Numbered from the stretch's first letter, positions 35,484-46,975 are shown. The stretch is DNA of 64,000 nt from Arion vulgaris (GCA_020796225.1 CM036758.1:65536274-65600273), one strand, 5' to 3'. The notes: generated from the letters alone by a model not told the origin. Program-made: numbers and translations.

Positions 35484-35843
35484 AGACTTTTAGTGTTGCA
35501 AATTTAATGCGATGAGATGTAGACTTCTTGGAGGGTAGACATGACACGTACATTTCTGTCTGCCATTCATGACGTATACATTTCCACGCTTTTGTTGTAT
35601 TATTTGCATGATAAAGACATTTTGGTCGAAACGTTGGTGTTTTTTGTTTTGATACGTATGTACTTCTTACATAAATGCATATGCGTTTCCCAGGAACTAT
35701 GGGATATTGCAATTATACACAATCATACGAGTACATGGTTATTCTTGTAGGAAAGTGTTAATAATTATGATATCCTTGACAGTTAAATACGTGACATAAT
35801 ATATACTTATTTTTGCATATTGTTTTTTTTTTAAAAATAATTT

Positions 35844-36112
35844 CATCTTCTTCTTCGAGCGCTCCATATCGAGCACTTGTTAACCACCCTCTGTGATTTG
35901 TATGTGATCTGAGTCTAAGTGTGATTCTACGTTGGGCCAGTTATGCGCATACAAGTATGCCAGAATATATGATTACTGCGATGCTTTTTATTTACTAGGG
36001 TAGCTTCCCTAGGCTCCTACCTTATTCGCCTGTTAGGACATGCCTTGTAGGTCACAGTGTTACTATTCTTTGTTCCCTCCCCCATCTCCTTGAGCCCCGA
36101 CAAGACAAGGGT
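35844..36112 (-). repeat. SINE1 copy (in duplication copy 2)
   Basis: Paralogous to 31081-31349, with small differences in the C-rich stretch near 36078. Confidence 0.9.
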
Positions 36113-36131
36113 GAAATGAATTCATCTTTAT

Positions 36132-36565
36132 CTAACATCTAACATCTAACATCTAACATCTAACATCTAACATCTAACATCTAACATCTAACATCCAACA
36201 TCCAACATCCAACATCCAACATCCAACATCCAACATTCAACATCCAACATCCAACATCCAACATCCAACGTCTAACGTCTAACGTCTAACGTCTAACGTC
36301 TAACGTCCAACGTCCAACGTCCAACGTCCAACGTCCAACGACCAACGTCCAACGTCCAACGTCCAACGTCCAACGTCCAACGTCCAACGTCCAACATCCA
36401 ACATCTAACATCTAACATCTAACATCTAACATCAAACATCAAACATCAAACATCTAACATCTAACATCTAACATCTAACATCAAACATCAAACATCAAAC
36501 ATCTAACATCTAACATCAAACATCAAACATCTAACATCTAACATCTAACATCTAACATCTAACAC
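36132..36565. repeat. Heptamer array with banded variants (copy 2)
   Basis: Same heptamers as 31362-31796 and similar total length but different block boundaries: the TAACGTC/CAACGTC section is longer and the late CAACATC block is missing. Confidence 0.95.
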
Positions 36566-37432
36566 TACTGAGATTCAAGGATTACATGACGTGAGTAGTC
36601 GGATTTTCTCGAATGTTCACGTGAGCTTACCGGTGTTATTACTACAGGAGGCTGTGGTCGGTCTACAGAGATTTGTGGCTGGAAACATTGTATACTCTAG
36701 ACTAGCGGTTCCCAAACTTTGTATTACCGTGGACGCCTGTTTAAATACAGTTGGCTGTCACGGTTCTCCCACAAGTATATATATATAAACATGGACAGGA
36801 ATGAATTATATGTGTGTTACAATGTTCTCAGATTGCGAGAATCTTCAAATGATCTTTCATTTTATCATATAAGACATTTAGACTCCGGTCCGGACCGAGT
36901 CCTTTGTTTTCGCAGTGAAGCTAGTTTACCACTGTTTTCATACATGTTTTTTACATTTATTTTTTTGTTTGAAACATCAAAGATCATAATATTTCTTCAA
37001 GCGCTTGAGAACCCTCTGTGAGTACCTCGCGGATCATATTGAAAATTGATCATTTTTGTAATCAGCCTGTATTTATCGAAATTCCGTTTACTAAACAATA
37101 ATAAAAACATGACCTATTTAACTACTTAAGCTATTCCATTTATAGTCTCTACATCTCTCATCTCTGTTATTCACAATTTTGCAAGATTGCTGAAAAAACA
37201 GTTTGCATACAAGATTAAACTTTGAGCACAATGTACACATAGCGAGCATCGATCACTTTAGACGTCATAGGAGGATTATTCAACCAGTTATATTTCTCAG
37301 AAAACAACATATTCATAAGTCTATTGTTAATCTTTTCTTAAGAACTGCAGAATAACATGATATTTTTATGATATTTTAATCATGGGAATATATTTAAGCA
37401 TGGTATAGATGATAATAGAGAACTCACAAAGC

Positions 37433-37520
37433 AAGATATGTTTACAGTTCTACGTACCAGATATGTTTACAGTTCTACGTACCAGATATGTTCACAGTTC
37501 TACGTACCAGATATGTTCAC
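37433..37520. repeat. 25-bp repeat, about 3 units (copy 2)
   Basis: Agatatgtttacagttctac-type units, one more than in copy 1. Confidence 0.85.
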
Positions 37521-37639
37521 ATACGTCCATCTAAACCGAGATACTGGCTGGCTGTATGGATGAAGCAACGAGAGTATACTAGTCACTTCAATTCACATTA
37601 CAATATAAATTAGTCCGTAGTTAAATAAATTATTTACGA

Positions 37640-37857
37640 CTGAGAGGGTTTTTTGTTTTTTTCGTCCAATCCAGAAGCACTTGAGCTTTTCAGCTCTTCG
37701 GCTTGGTGCCATGGACATCGTAACCCTTCGGTTCGGTGCCACGAACACCGGAAATCTGCGGAATCTGTGGCTTTTTCTGCCATCCCGCGGAATTGAACCA
37801 TGTCAGTTCCAACGCGCTACGAACATGCTGGGCAGACGGGCACTGAGAGGGTTAATG
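37640..37857 (-). repeat. SINE4 copy (in duplication copy 2)
   Basis: As 32843-33068, but with part of the region between the A and B boxes lost near 37798-37810. Confidence 0.85.
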
Positions 37858-38571
37858 TAAAGTATATCCGTGGGTCTTCCAATGGATAGATCTGACATTA
37901 TGAACGACATCATAAAGTCTGACCGCAAAGAGAACGTTCATTTAAAGTTCTAAGCCAATCTACGACAACAAATAAATTACCAAAGTTTGACATTTGAAAG
38001 AAGTTTGGAGTAGCTATACAAGATCAACAATACAGACATATTACTAGGTGCATCAATCAAAATAAAGTTGCGACGGTTCGTTTGTAGACGATGTTGGAAA
38101 CATTGTGAAGGAGATCGGAGCAACTATACACATCTCCAGATTGCAATAGAGATATTCTAAACTAAAACTGGAACCATAAGTATGTGTATGGCGTTGTGTA
38201 ATCTCTCAGTTCCAGATAGCGAAGTGTAAGTTCGGAAAGATTTTCGTAAGGTCAAAAATGGCAGGTGTTTGAGTGGATGTTCACTAATTAGGTTTCAAAC
38301 CTACACATCCTTACATGGCTCTACTTTACTGGACGTGCGGTTGTTTACTGAAGCTAGAGTGTGCACAGGTGTGCGTCAACATCAATGATTGTCGGGGAGT
38401 TAATGATGAATAATTAATATGTTTTCTTCAGTCCCTTGATGATCTACTGTTGAATAAGGTTGGCGCTGACAATTATGTTGAATCTATCGAGCGAGCGAAT
38501 TAAGGAGTTTTAAGTTACACATTGTAGACGTAGAGCTGGATGACTGAGGAGCAGAGTAAGAGTGTATTAAG

Positions 38572-38675
38572 TCAGCGAGCTACATAAACCATTAGTATAC
38601 ATACGCTACGAAGTCTGCGGTCACAGACTGAGCACCTATGCGTCTGTCTGAAGTTCTATGACGTCGCTTATGTAA
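38572..38675. repeat. Dispersed repeat Y, copy 1
   Basis: Shares agcgagctacataaaccatt, a diverged middle, and gactgagcacctatgcgtct with 51640-51755 and 57868-57985. Unclassified. The right border of the large duplication falls at its edge. Confidence 0.65.
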
Positions 38676-38698
38676 CAAATAATTATTAACCAGTAATA

Positions 38699-38957
38699 CA
38701 GGGTGTTCAACTTAAAAGCAGCCCATGAATGGAGCTAATCTGGCATATATGTATGGAAATGAGAAGGTTCAGTTATGACGTAGTATAGGTCAAGGTTGTG
38801 TGATGGTGTGTAATTGTAGTGCGGGAAGGGGCGATGAACAAATATGACGTAGGACGAGCTAGTCAGAACCGGTTTAAATAGTAAATAGAAGGAGATGCAA
38901 TGCGTACCTGGCAAATTTATATTTATCACTGGGGCTGCTTTTAAGTTGAACACCCTG
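38699..38957. mobile_element. Mariner-like MITE, copy 1 (259 bp)
   Basis: The terminal inverted repeat starts cagggtgttcaacttaaaag and is mirrored at 38930-38957. TA flanks both ends (38697-38698 and 38958-38959). No transposase is encoded; minus-strand open frames across it are incidental. Confidence 0.92.
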
Positions 38958-39124
38958 TATATAGTGAATTTGTTGAGAAAATGTGTGGCTTCAGGATCAA
39001 ATGCAACTGGGAAAGTGTATTTTTCAAACAAAACCACATTTAGGTTCCCCAACTAAACACTTCACTCAGTTTAATTCACTCATTTAATTCAGTTTAATAA
39101 GTCCAATTCACTCAGCAAGCACTT

Positions 39125-39610
39125 AAAATTAAAGATCTTTAACTCTTGTGTGAATCCAGTATTAAGTTATGGATGCGAGAGTTGGAAAGCAACAAAAGCT
39201 CTAGAAAGAAAATTAGATAACTTTGAGAATAAATGTCTTAGAAGAATATTGAACCTCAAATGGTCAGATTTCAGACCCAATACACAAATAAGACAAGAGA
39301 CCAAGCAAGAAAATGTATCAAATTTTATAAGAAAGCGCCGCTGGAACTACATCGGCCACACACTTAGAATGGATGAGAGAAGACTCCCTTACCAATCCCT
39401 CATATGGACACCAGAGGGAAAAAGAAAACGAGGAAGACCAAGAGAGACTCTGCGTAGAACCATCACCAGAGAAGGCTCAACGATGGGCCTAGTAAACATT
39501 AAAGACCTAAAACAGATAGCAACGAACCGCGAGACATGGCGAACTATGACCTCTGCCCCATGCGCCGCCCACAGGCCCAAGAGGAAAGACTAACTAACTA
39601 ACTAACTAAA
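39125..39610 (+). mobile_element. LINE-E 3' end, open C-terminal frame
   Basis: A 147-codon open frame (39150-39593) reads NPVLSYGCESWKATKALERK, NKCLRRILNLKWSDF, RRWNYIGHTLRMDERRLPYQ, EGKRKRGRPRETLRRTITRE and ATNRETWRTMTSAPCAAHRP. It stops at a natural C-terminus followed by four ACTA units (39590-39608). This is the region between the polymerase and the 3' tail of a non-LTR retrotransposon. With no frameshift over 440 bases it is the least decayed LINE piece in the window. It is 5'-truncated and lies inside the receptor intron in sense orientation. Confidence 0.9.
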
Positions 39611-39786
39611 CACTGGGAAGTGAAGGTGACCGACGTTACTTCGGTAACATTACTTGACGTGTGGTTTTGTTCACATAAAAGGTACTACCATAACACCGTT
39701 TTCTCAAATATATCAAAATGTACAACAACAGAGTACTTACTTAACTTACATTAAAAGATAACAATCTGCTACATATATATTTTCGT

Positions 39787-39788
39787 TG

Positions 39789-39817
<29 letters not shown>
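39787..39817. repeat. (TA)n microsatellite
   Basis: Uninterrupted TA run. Confidence 0.97.
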
Positions 39818-39821
<4 letters not shown>

Positions 39822-39834
39822 GGTAAATAAGAGA

Positions 39835-39990
39835 AGAGACAGAGGAAAGCAGAGAGAGAGAGAGAGCATTGGGGATAGTCTGACCATATCACGGAAGAGC
39901 GTCAACATCTGAGATTCAAGCAAATACCAAATACAGAGATTTGTGGAGATCCATGATCGCATACGCCAGTCGGCGCGGATCCTGATGGTG
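39835..39990 (+). mobile_element. LINE-C 3' end, short fragment
   Basis: Has cacggaagagcgtcaacatc and gagatttgtggagatccatg followed by atcgcatacgccagtcggcg, matching the last 120 bases of LINE-C. Confidence 0.8.
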
Positions 39991-40469
39991 ATATATATAT
40001 ATATATTGTACATGCATTCCTCATACATGGTTTACTTTTATTGTATTACTATGTGGTCAACGTTCAACACTTACAATGTGTAAGGAGACATGTCTCGACA
40101 AGTTTGTTTTACACACGTGTATATTATAAGAGACTAAATCGTTATCAATTTACCATACTCAGAATGTGAACAAATCTAAATCTGCATTACAAAGTTAGCA
40201 AGCTGACTTAATTTGTTGGGACATTTGGTTATCCCACAATTTTGGGGTTTCAATTCCAGAGACGCTAAAAAGAAGAATATGTTGTGGATCATCATCAAAT
40301 AGGTTGTCCTGCGAAGAATTGTACCACTCTAACAGTCGTTCGGATTTGCTTTCTCTCATAGGCCAGATGTACCAGATATCATTTGGTATATGGAAGCCTT
40401 CGAAGATGATTCATGTCCACAATGTATACATTTATATGTTTTCTTAAGCTATATTTGTTTACAGTAGTT
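39991..40469. other. Intronic, nothing recognised
   Basis: The stretch aaataggttgtcctgcgaag near 40298 resembles a LINE-G type terminus in reverse (compare 51270-51300). No gene. Confidence 0.4.
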
Positions 40470-41335
40470 AACTTTTGTGGAACGGACTAATGTAATAGTA
40501 ACTTGTAGGACGGAGTAGTGTAATAGAAACTTGTTGGACGAACTAATGTAATAGAAGCTTGTGGAACGGACTAATGCAATAGAAGTTTTGTGGGACGGTC
40601 TAATGTAATAGACACTTGTGGGACGGACTAATGTAATTGAAGCTTGTGGGGCGGACTCATGTAATAGAAGTTTGTGGGACGGACTACTGTAATAGAAGCT
40701 TGTGGGACGGACTAATGTAATAGAAGCTCGTGGGATGAACTAATGCAATGGTAACTTGTGGGACGAAGTAATGTAATAGTAACTTGTGGTATGAACTAAT
40801 GTAATAGTAACTTGTTGGAGGACTAATGAAATAGACACTTCTGGGACGGACTAATGCAATAGACACTTGTGGAACGGAAAAATGTATTAGAAACGTGTGG
40901 GACTTACTAATGTTATAGAAACGTGTGGGACTTACTAATTTTATAGAAACGTGTGGGACAGATTAATGTTATAGAAACGTGTGGACAGATTAATGTTATA
41001 GAAATGTTGGTCAGACTAATGTTATAGAAATGTTTGGACAGACTAATGTTATAGAATGTGTGGACAGATTAATGTTATAGAAATGTGTGGGACTTTAAAT
41101 TAATAGTTATAGAAATGTGTGGGACAGACAATGTTATAGAAATGTGTGGACAGACTAAGTTATAGAAATGTGTGGACTTACTAATGTTATAGAAATGTGT
41201 GGACAGACTAATGTTATAGAAATGTGTGGGACAGACTAATGTTATAGAAATGTGTGGAACAGACTAATGTTATAGAAATGTGTGGGACAGACTAATGTTA
41301 TAGAAATGTGTGGACAGATTAGTGTCATGTCACCT
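40470..41335. repeat. 28-bp degenerate tandem repeat, about 30 units
   Basis: Two subfamilies are in separate halves: gtgggacggactaatgtaat-type units up to about 40870, then gtgggacagactaatgttat-type units. Many units have lost one to three bases. Confidence 0.93.
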
Positions 41336-41592
41336 GTGTGGGCTGGGGCTGGCCAGGTCACCAAAGAATAGAACACTGTGACCTATAAGGCTCGTGTATA
41401 GAACGCTGTGGTAGGGCCTAGGAAGATACTATAGTAAAAAATCGCTACGGAGAGATCGGATGTGCTGACTTACATGTTAGGCGCATAACTGGAACAGCTA
41501 ATCACTCACTGTTAGACTCAGATCACATACACATCACAAAGCTTAGTTAACAAGTAGTCGATATGGAGTGTTTGAAGAAGAAGAAGAAGAAG
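41336..41592 (+). repeat. SINE1 copy, diverged
   Basis: Starts gtgggctggggctggccagg directly at the end of the 28-bp array. The core is damaged; the tail is gtttgaagaagaagaagaag. Confidence 0.85.
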
Positions 41593-41796
41593 TATGAAAC
41601 ATATAATGTATGCTTATCGAGTCGGACAACACTAAACTGTGTTATTAATCTCAAATTCGACTTTACACACGAGAGGAGATGAATTGACCCTCCTAACTCT
41701 TGCACACTTGGCGCTAGAACTATGAAGTGACAAACACTTTATAACTTAAATTTATGCTGAAATGCTGCGAGAGATAAGAAATTCACTGTGATTGTT

Positions 41797-42003
41797 CTTA
41801 TATTTGTTATTAAACTGTTATGTTGTACGTTGTGTAATACTTATATTTGTTATTAAACTGTTATGTAGTACGTTATGTAGTACTTATATTCGTTATTAAA
41901 CTGTTATGTAGTACGTTATGTAGTACTTATATTCGTTATTAAACTGTTATGTAGTACGTTATGTAATACTTATATTCGTTATTAAACTGTTATGTAGTAC
42001 TAA
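41797..42003. repeat. 43-bp tandem repeat next to the exon acceptor, about 5 units
   Basis: Units contain ttcgttattaaactgttatg and tagtacgttatgtagtac; the array ends about 30 bases before the receptor exon. Confidence 0.93.
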
Positions 42004-42035
42004 TACTCATTTGTTTTATCTTTTATTCTCTTCAG

Positions 42036-43735
42036 GTACAGACTTTTTCACATGTCTAGTTACGATTCCATACACTATCGTCTTTGAACTTCTCAATTAC
42101 TACCTAGTTTACGACATGGCATGCAAAACATACATGTTTCTGATAACATCTACAGTCCCGTTTTCTGCATACATCATGGTCGGCATCGCTTTGGACAGAT
42201 ACTTCTGCATATGCCATCCATTTCTTTTTGTGTTTACATTGGCCAGAGCTAAAGCGGTGATATTCTGCATGGCAATACCGGCTGTTGTTTTTGGGCTTAT
42301 TACGGCACTCAGCCATGGTACTTATGTTTACCAATCGGATATTCCTTCTAAACCTAGTGTCTCTCCCAGTGAATCTGACGATTTCATACATAACATCACG
42401 GTTGATCAAAATGGACAGAATGTTGGCAACTTTCCTTCAGGAACGAACATAATCATGAACTCCTCTGAAGCTCGTCGAATAGTTCATTACGGGCATTGCG
42501 TCAATAACACGTTCATATTTAGTCAGGAGTTTCTGGAAGTCTACAAGAAGATCCACGCTCTCAACTTCCTGGTTGCTTATATCTCAGTTGCTGTTCTCTA
42601 TATTCTTATCTACAAGTCTATCTTCACTCGTCGTGCTAACAAAGCACGTCGACGAAAGGAAAACAACATGTACGTTTCTGGAGGCAGTAAATCGAGGGAT
42701 AATCAACAAGAGGAAACACAAATGACGTTTGTTAATGGTGGAGACTCCAATAGTCCTCAAGCTGTCAACAAACAGACTAGAAAAGATGGTAAGTGCGCTC
42801 GTAAGATAACCATGACCGCTAGAAATGACCCGTCGTCATTTAACAAGGCTGAGTCTCACAGAGCGTCATCTAATCCAACAGCAACATCAGAAGAAAAAGA
42901 AGAGGAAAGGATGAACTTGCTTGATGATAATCCTGATGTATGGAGCAATGAAACAAATGGAAATTCTAGTAATGTCAGCACGTGCAATACAAACTCAACC
43001 CCGGGTGGAATGTTAACAGAAAATGAAGACCCCGAAGAGGAAGATGGATGCAGTGTCTACATAGGACCGCAGACATATGTGAAAAAGACATCTCCAAACC
43101 AAAGCTTAACATCTAGTGAAGAGAGAAACAAAGCGTTAGAAATTGGTAATGTCAACAACAGCGTCCAAAGAAAACATGTCAATAAAATGCTGGAGAATGT
43201 TACCAACAGTGACAATAGTAAACGTCAAGCTAGTGATGATGTACCGACTGATACTGCCAAACCTCCTACTGGCTCTTCTCCAGAAGAAAAGCCTCTCCTA
43301 CCACGGTCTGTAGTAACACCGGCAACTCCACCCAATTCTCTAGCGCTGAAATCAAACGTGTCTACATTAGTAACAACACAAGCAAACGAGAAACAATTTT
43401 CAGCAGGAGGTGGAAGGCAACCAATAGCTAAGCATGGACAGTCTGATTCACAAGGTAACAGTCTAAAGAGAAAACGACAAGGTACTGTGAAAGACAAGAA
43501 TCTCATCGCTAACATGAAGACAGCCTTCATGCTCTTCATTGTGACACTGGTATTTCTCATTGCCTTTTTGCCAGCTCTACTAATGGCCAACGGACTGGTC
43601 TCTCTCAATCTAATTGTCTTCTATGGATTCTTCATCTATAACGTTGCTAACCCTTTTATATATGCCTTCATGAATCAGACGTTTCGTGAAGATCTCAAGA
43701 AACTCATGAGTGTCTGTCGTCGACGATCAAGTTGA
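42036..43735 (+). CDS. Rhodopsin-class GPCR, large exon with TM2 to TM7 and C-terminus
   Basis: Follows acceptor ttctcttcag. TM2 continues as GTDFFTCLVTIPYTIVF with Asp 2.50. The TM3 cysteine is at 42122, and the G-protein-contact motif IALDRYFCICHP has its DRY at 42194-42202. TM4 is AVIFCMAIPAVVFGLI. The second extracellular loop is long, with sequons NIT, NSS and NNT and the partner cysteine in HYGHCVNN. TM5 is FLVAYISVAVLYILIYK. A very large third intracellular loop (about 290 residues, polar, Ser/Asn/Lys-rich) precedes TM6 (MKTAFMLFIVTLVFLIAFLP), where FLP replaces the usual CWxP. TM7 ends in NPFIYAF (43649-43669) and helix 8 in FREDLKKLM. It is an integral membrane receptor, probably for a peptide or amine. 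It resembles lophotrochozoan receptors often named cholecystokinin-receptor-like, but the ligand is unknown. Confidence 0.95.
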
Positions 43736-43905
43736 ATCACTAAACAGTTTATGACAACAGATGAGTTAAACAAACTCACAATTGATCAAAAGTTATCTAA
43801 TGTGTACATTTCATGATGAAAGTAGCGGGTGTTCAATGTGTGCATATTCAACAGAAATATGAGAACTTCTATAACCAAAAATAAATGAAGACAACACTCA
43901 GATAT
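43736..43905 (+). promoter_or_regulatory. Receptor 3' untranslated region with polyadenylation signal
   Basis: A consensus AATAAA lies at 43880-43885, about 145 bases after the stop codon. No other signal is closer. A short 3' UTR ending near 43900, before the tandem-repeat field, is inferred. Confidence 0.5.
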
Positions 43906-45115
43906 ATTTTACTATCACAAATAATTCAGGTATGTAATAACAGAGGTGTAACATTTGACTTGTCACAAACATTCAAGGTAGCATTGATATAATGTTTCAT
44001 TGTCGTGAACAGCACATCTAGCAATGGAATTATGTTTCAATGTTACACAAAAATCAAGATATCAATGTAGAAAATTGTCTGATTGTTATAAACAGTCAAT
44101 AGAAAACCAGACAGCAACGGCATAACTTTCATTGTTACAAACAATTAAGAAAACAATGGAATACTGTTTCATTGTTATTCGAAGCCAAGAAAACAATGGA
44201 ATGACTTTCATTGTTACAAAAAACAAAGAAAGCATTCCAATGACTTTCATTGTTACAAAAAACAAAGAAAGCATTCCAATAACTTTCATTGTTACGAACA
44301 ATCAAGAACACATTGTACTACTGTTTCATTGTTATTCAAAATCAAGACAGAAATGGAATAACTGTTATTGTTCGAACAATCACGAAAGCAACATACTAAC
44401 TTTCAGTATAACAACAATGAAGAACGCAATGGATAGACTGTCAGTGTTACAACAATCAAGACATCACTGGAATTATGTTCAGTGTTATAACAATCAAGAC
44501 ATCACTGGAACTATGTTCAGTGTTACAACAATCAAGACATCACTGGAAATATGTTCAGTGTTACAAACAATTACGAAAGTAATGGACTATCTTTAAGTGT
44601 GAATACAACCAAGAAAGCCATTGAATAACTTATTACAAGAAAGAAATGAAAATTCAGTGTTAAATCAAGAAAGAAATGGAATATCTTTCAGTGTTACAAT
44701 CAAGAATGACATGGAATAACTTTCAGTGTTACAATCAAGAAAGACATGGGATAACTTTCAGTTTTGCAATCAACCAATAAAGCAATGAAATACTGTTTCA
44801 TTATTACAACAATCAAGAAAGCAATGGAATAACTTTCAGTGTTACAATCAATCGAGAACCCTAATGTATAACTTTCAGTGTTATCAAACAATCAAGGCTG
44901 TAATGGAATACTATTTTCATTATTATCAAACAATCAAGGCTGTAATGGAATACTATTTTCATTATTATCAAACAATCAAGGCTGTAATGGAATACTATTT
45001 TCATTATTATCAAACAATCAAGGCTGTAATGGAATACTATTTTCATTATTATCAAACAATCAAGGCATCAATAAACTACTATTTTCATGATTACCAAACA
45101 ATCAAGAAAACAAGA
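43906..45115. repeat. Degenerate 37/42-bp tandem repeat field after the receptor
   Basis: Variants of caatcaagaaagcaatggaa plus ctttcagtgttacaa recur about every 37 bases with heavy divergence. From 44886 a homogeneous 42-base subarray (aatcaaggctgtaatggaat, ttcattattatcaaac) repeats about five times. Confidence 0.9.
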
Positions 45116-45574
45116 AGTTACTGACACATTGTACCAAACCATGAATGTACAAATATAGTTATACAATTCAAGAAGCAGAAAGATACACGTGACCATATTT
45201 CATTGAATGATTCATTTAACCAAATGTGTGATATGTTCGAAACTCGCGTTTCTAACAAGATTTTTATTATAAATTTGAAGCATATTTATTTTTAGAGCAA
45301 ATGTGAAATACGTCAGAGAATGTCTGCATATCATATATGAATAAGTATCAAAACTTTGATTCTATTTTTAAATAGATGTCAGTTTAATTAAATGTGTTAC
45401 CTGCTACCGTATGGTTGTGACGGCACTAACCGCAATTGTCTATCCCACTGCTCTGTATAGAGCTTGTGAGATCTAATGGCATGGAGAGTGAAACCCTGGT
45501 TGAAAATTCCCACTTGCTCCAGGGTTAGCGTGGTTGTGCAGAAGACTAGATGAGTAAATAATAATAATAATATT
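45116..45574. other. Intergenic, nothing firm
   Basis: The block 45410-45560 (ctaccgtatggttgtgacgg through ccagggttagcgtggttgtg) is less AT-rich and ends in AAT units, so it may be the end of an unclassified retroelement. No open frame. Confidence 0.35.
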
Positions 45575-45672
45575 TTCTCTCTTACCGCTATACGTTAGGG
45601 TAAGTAATTTCTCCATACCGTTCTATTCTGGTCAACTTGCTCAATCTTTTCCATGGAACTGAGACCGATATT
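45575..45672. repeat. Dispersed repeat V, copy 2
   Basis: Matches 14178-14282 around ctccataccgttct. Confidence 0.5.
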
Positions 45673-45886
45673 TCGTGGATCTCTTAATAATTTCGTTTCA
45701 GTGTCTCCCTAGGTCATCCTCTCTTTCTTGAACACTTTGCATCTAAAGGAGTAAAACTTGACCTCAAATCCCCGGATGATTGAGCTCTAAGCCAGTTCAT
45801 GGTTAGGAACATTATTCTCAACATTCTGGCTGTTCATGTTCATTCAAAAAATGTGAAATTTCTCTGTCCTTGTAATGAAAACTGTA

Positions 45887-46018
45887 GGGTCGAGAAACTG
45901 TAGGGTCAAGAAACTGTAGGGTCAAGAAACTGTAGGTTCAAGAAACTGTAGAGTCAAGAAACTGTATGGTCGAGAAACTGTAGGGTTGAGAAACTGTATG
46001 GTCGAGAAACTGTAGGGT
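45887..46018. repeat. 16-bp tandem repeat, about 8 units
   Basis: Unit gaaactgtagggtcaa with variants ggttcaa, gagtcaa, tggtcga and gggttga. Confidence 0.95.
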
Positions 46019-46174
46019 TGTTGCAAAATGGACAAGGGACCGTTCAATTGTATCTGCTAGACTAAGCAAGAAACAACTAACTTGTCAATGGGCAGTTTAT
46101 AAGGACAAAATCATATCTAAAATGATGACATAATGAAATATTAAAAACGAAAATTCCAGTTATGTGCTGTACAC

Positions 46175-46339
46175 AGTGGCGGCTCGTGATCCTTTTTGTT
46201 GGTGGGGTCAGAAACAAATTTTTGGAAAAATCATGGTTGTGGATTAGATTATATTTTAATTTATTAAATAATAAATGCACGTTACACATTATTTTGATGG
46301 GGCCTGGCCCCACTGGCCCTTAATGACGAGCCGCCACTA
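46175..46339. mobile_element. 165-bp MITE with 9-bp target duplication
   Basis: Termini agtggcggctcgt and acgagccgccacta are inverted repeats. The word gctgtacac flanks both ends exactly (46166-46174 and 46340-46348). The terminal AGTGGCGG resembles hAT ends (8-bp duplications), while a 9-bp duplication fits Mutator-like elements; the superfamily is therefore open. No coding capacity. Confidence 0.92.
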
Positions 46340-46517
46340 GCTGTACACATAAGTGAACTGTAATTTTACCAACAACTTATATCATTGCTTAAAGAAATGG
46401 ATTCGATTATTTGCATATTCTGATTTTCTGATGTTGTTATTGTTGTTGCTAAATGAAAATACATATAGACTCAATTTTTGTTTCATTTTAATGTGAGACC
46501 TAATTTATAAATTCTTG

Positions 46518-46975
46518 TTTTATTGCATTGATTGATTTATCGATACAACGATCATCATTTCACTTCGGTGAGTAACCATGTGTGCTTCGATCTCTTTCTT
46601 ACACGATACGATTTCAGCTGCAGTGCACGAAGTCCGTAGCACCGACGCTGGTCCCCGATGTAATTTTGAAGATGGTGAAGATATTTATGAAAGAATTATA
46701 ATTTAAATATTTTCTAATGAAGTGTGCACGGGCAGCGGCTTTTCAGCCTGCTCTATCTTGATTTGTGAACTTCCAAGAGTTATTTTACGTGCTCAAACTG
46801 AACACGGTGCCTGGTTTGTTTTTTCTTCGTCCGCCTCATATAGGACTAGAAAGTTGATCTCACTTACAATGAGATCAGGGATCTCTGGAAAAATTATCCG
46901 AAGACTCCACGAGGGAACGAACCGGTTATCTTTGGTACAACAAGCTAGCACCTAACCTCTACGGTACAGAGATCC
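46518..46975 (-). repeat. SINE3, complete copy
   Basis: On the minus strand: tRNA-like head ctgtaccgtagaggttaggt with B-box ggttcgttcc, the agatcaactttctagtccta block, a middle region, then gcgtcggtgctacggacttc and a tail of CAAT/CGAT units near 46518-46550. The forward open frame 46722-46955 is incidental. Confidence 0.85.

Larger units (their letters stand above)
33867..38570. repeat. Large direct duplication, copy 2 (4704 bp)
   Basis: Second copy of 29370-33784, 289 bases longer, mostly through extra 33-bp units and one extra 25-bp unit. A short deletion lies in its SINE4 (near 37798). Its right edge falls inside repeat Y. Confidence 0.95.
20749..42035 (+). other. Receptor intron 2, 21.3 kb
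   Basis: Donor GTTGGT at 20749, acceptor cttcag ending at 42035, phase 1. It contains SINE1 copies, LINE-B/C/E/G fragments, a 684-bp TIR element, a mariner-like MITE, many tandem arrays and a 9.2-kb direct duplication, all listed separately. No other receptor exon was seen in it. Confidence 0.85.

Noticed and set aside
38735..39052. Minus-strand protein shared with 58860-59078
   Set aside because: The shared frame lies within the mariner-like MITE and is explained by the common 259-bp element; it has no transposase motifs.
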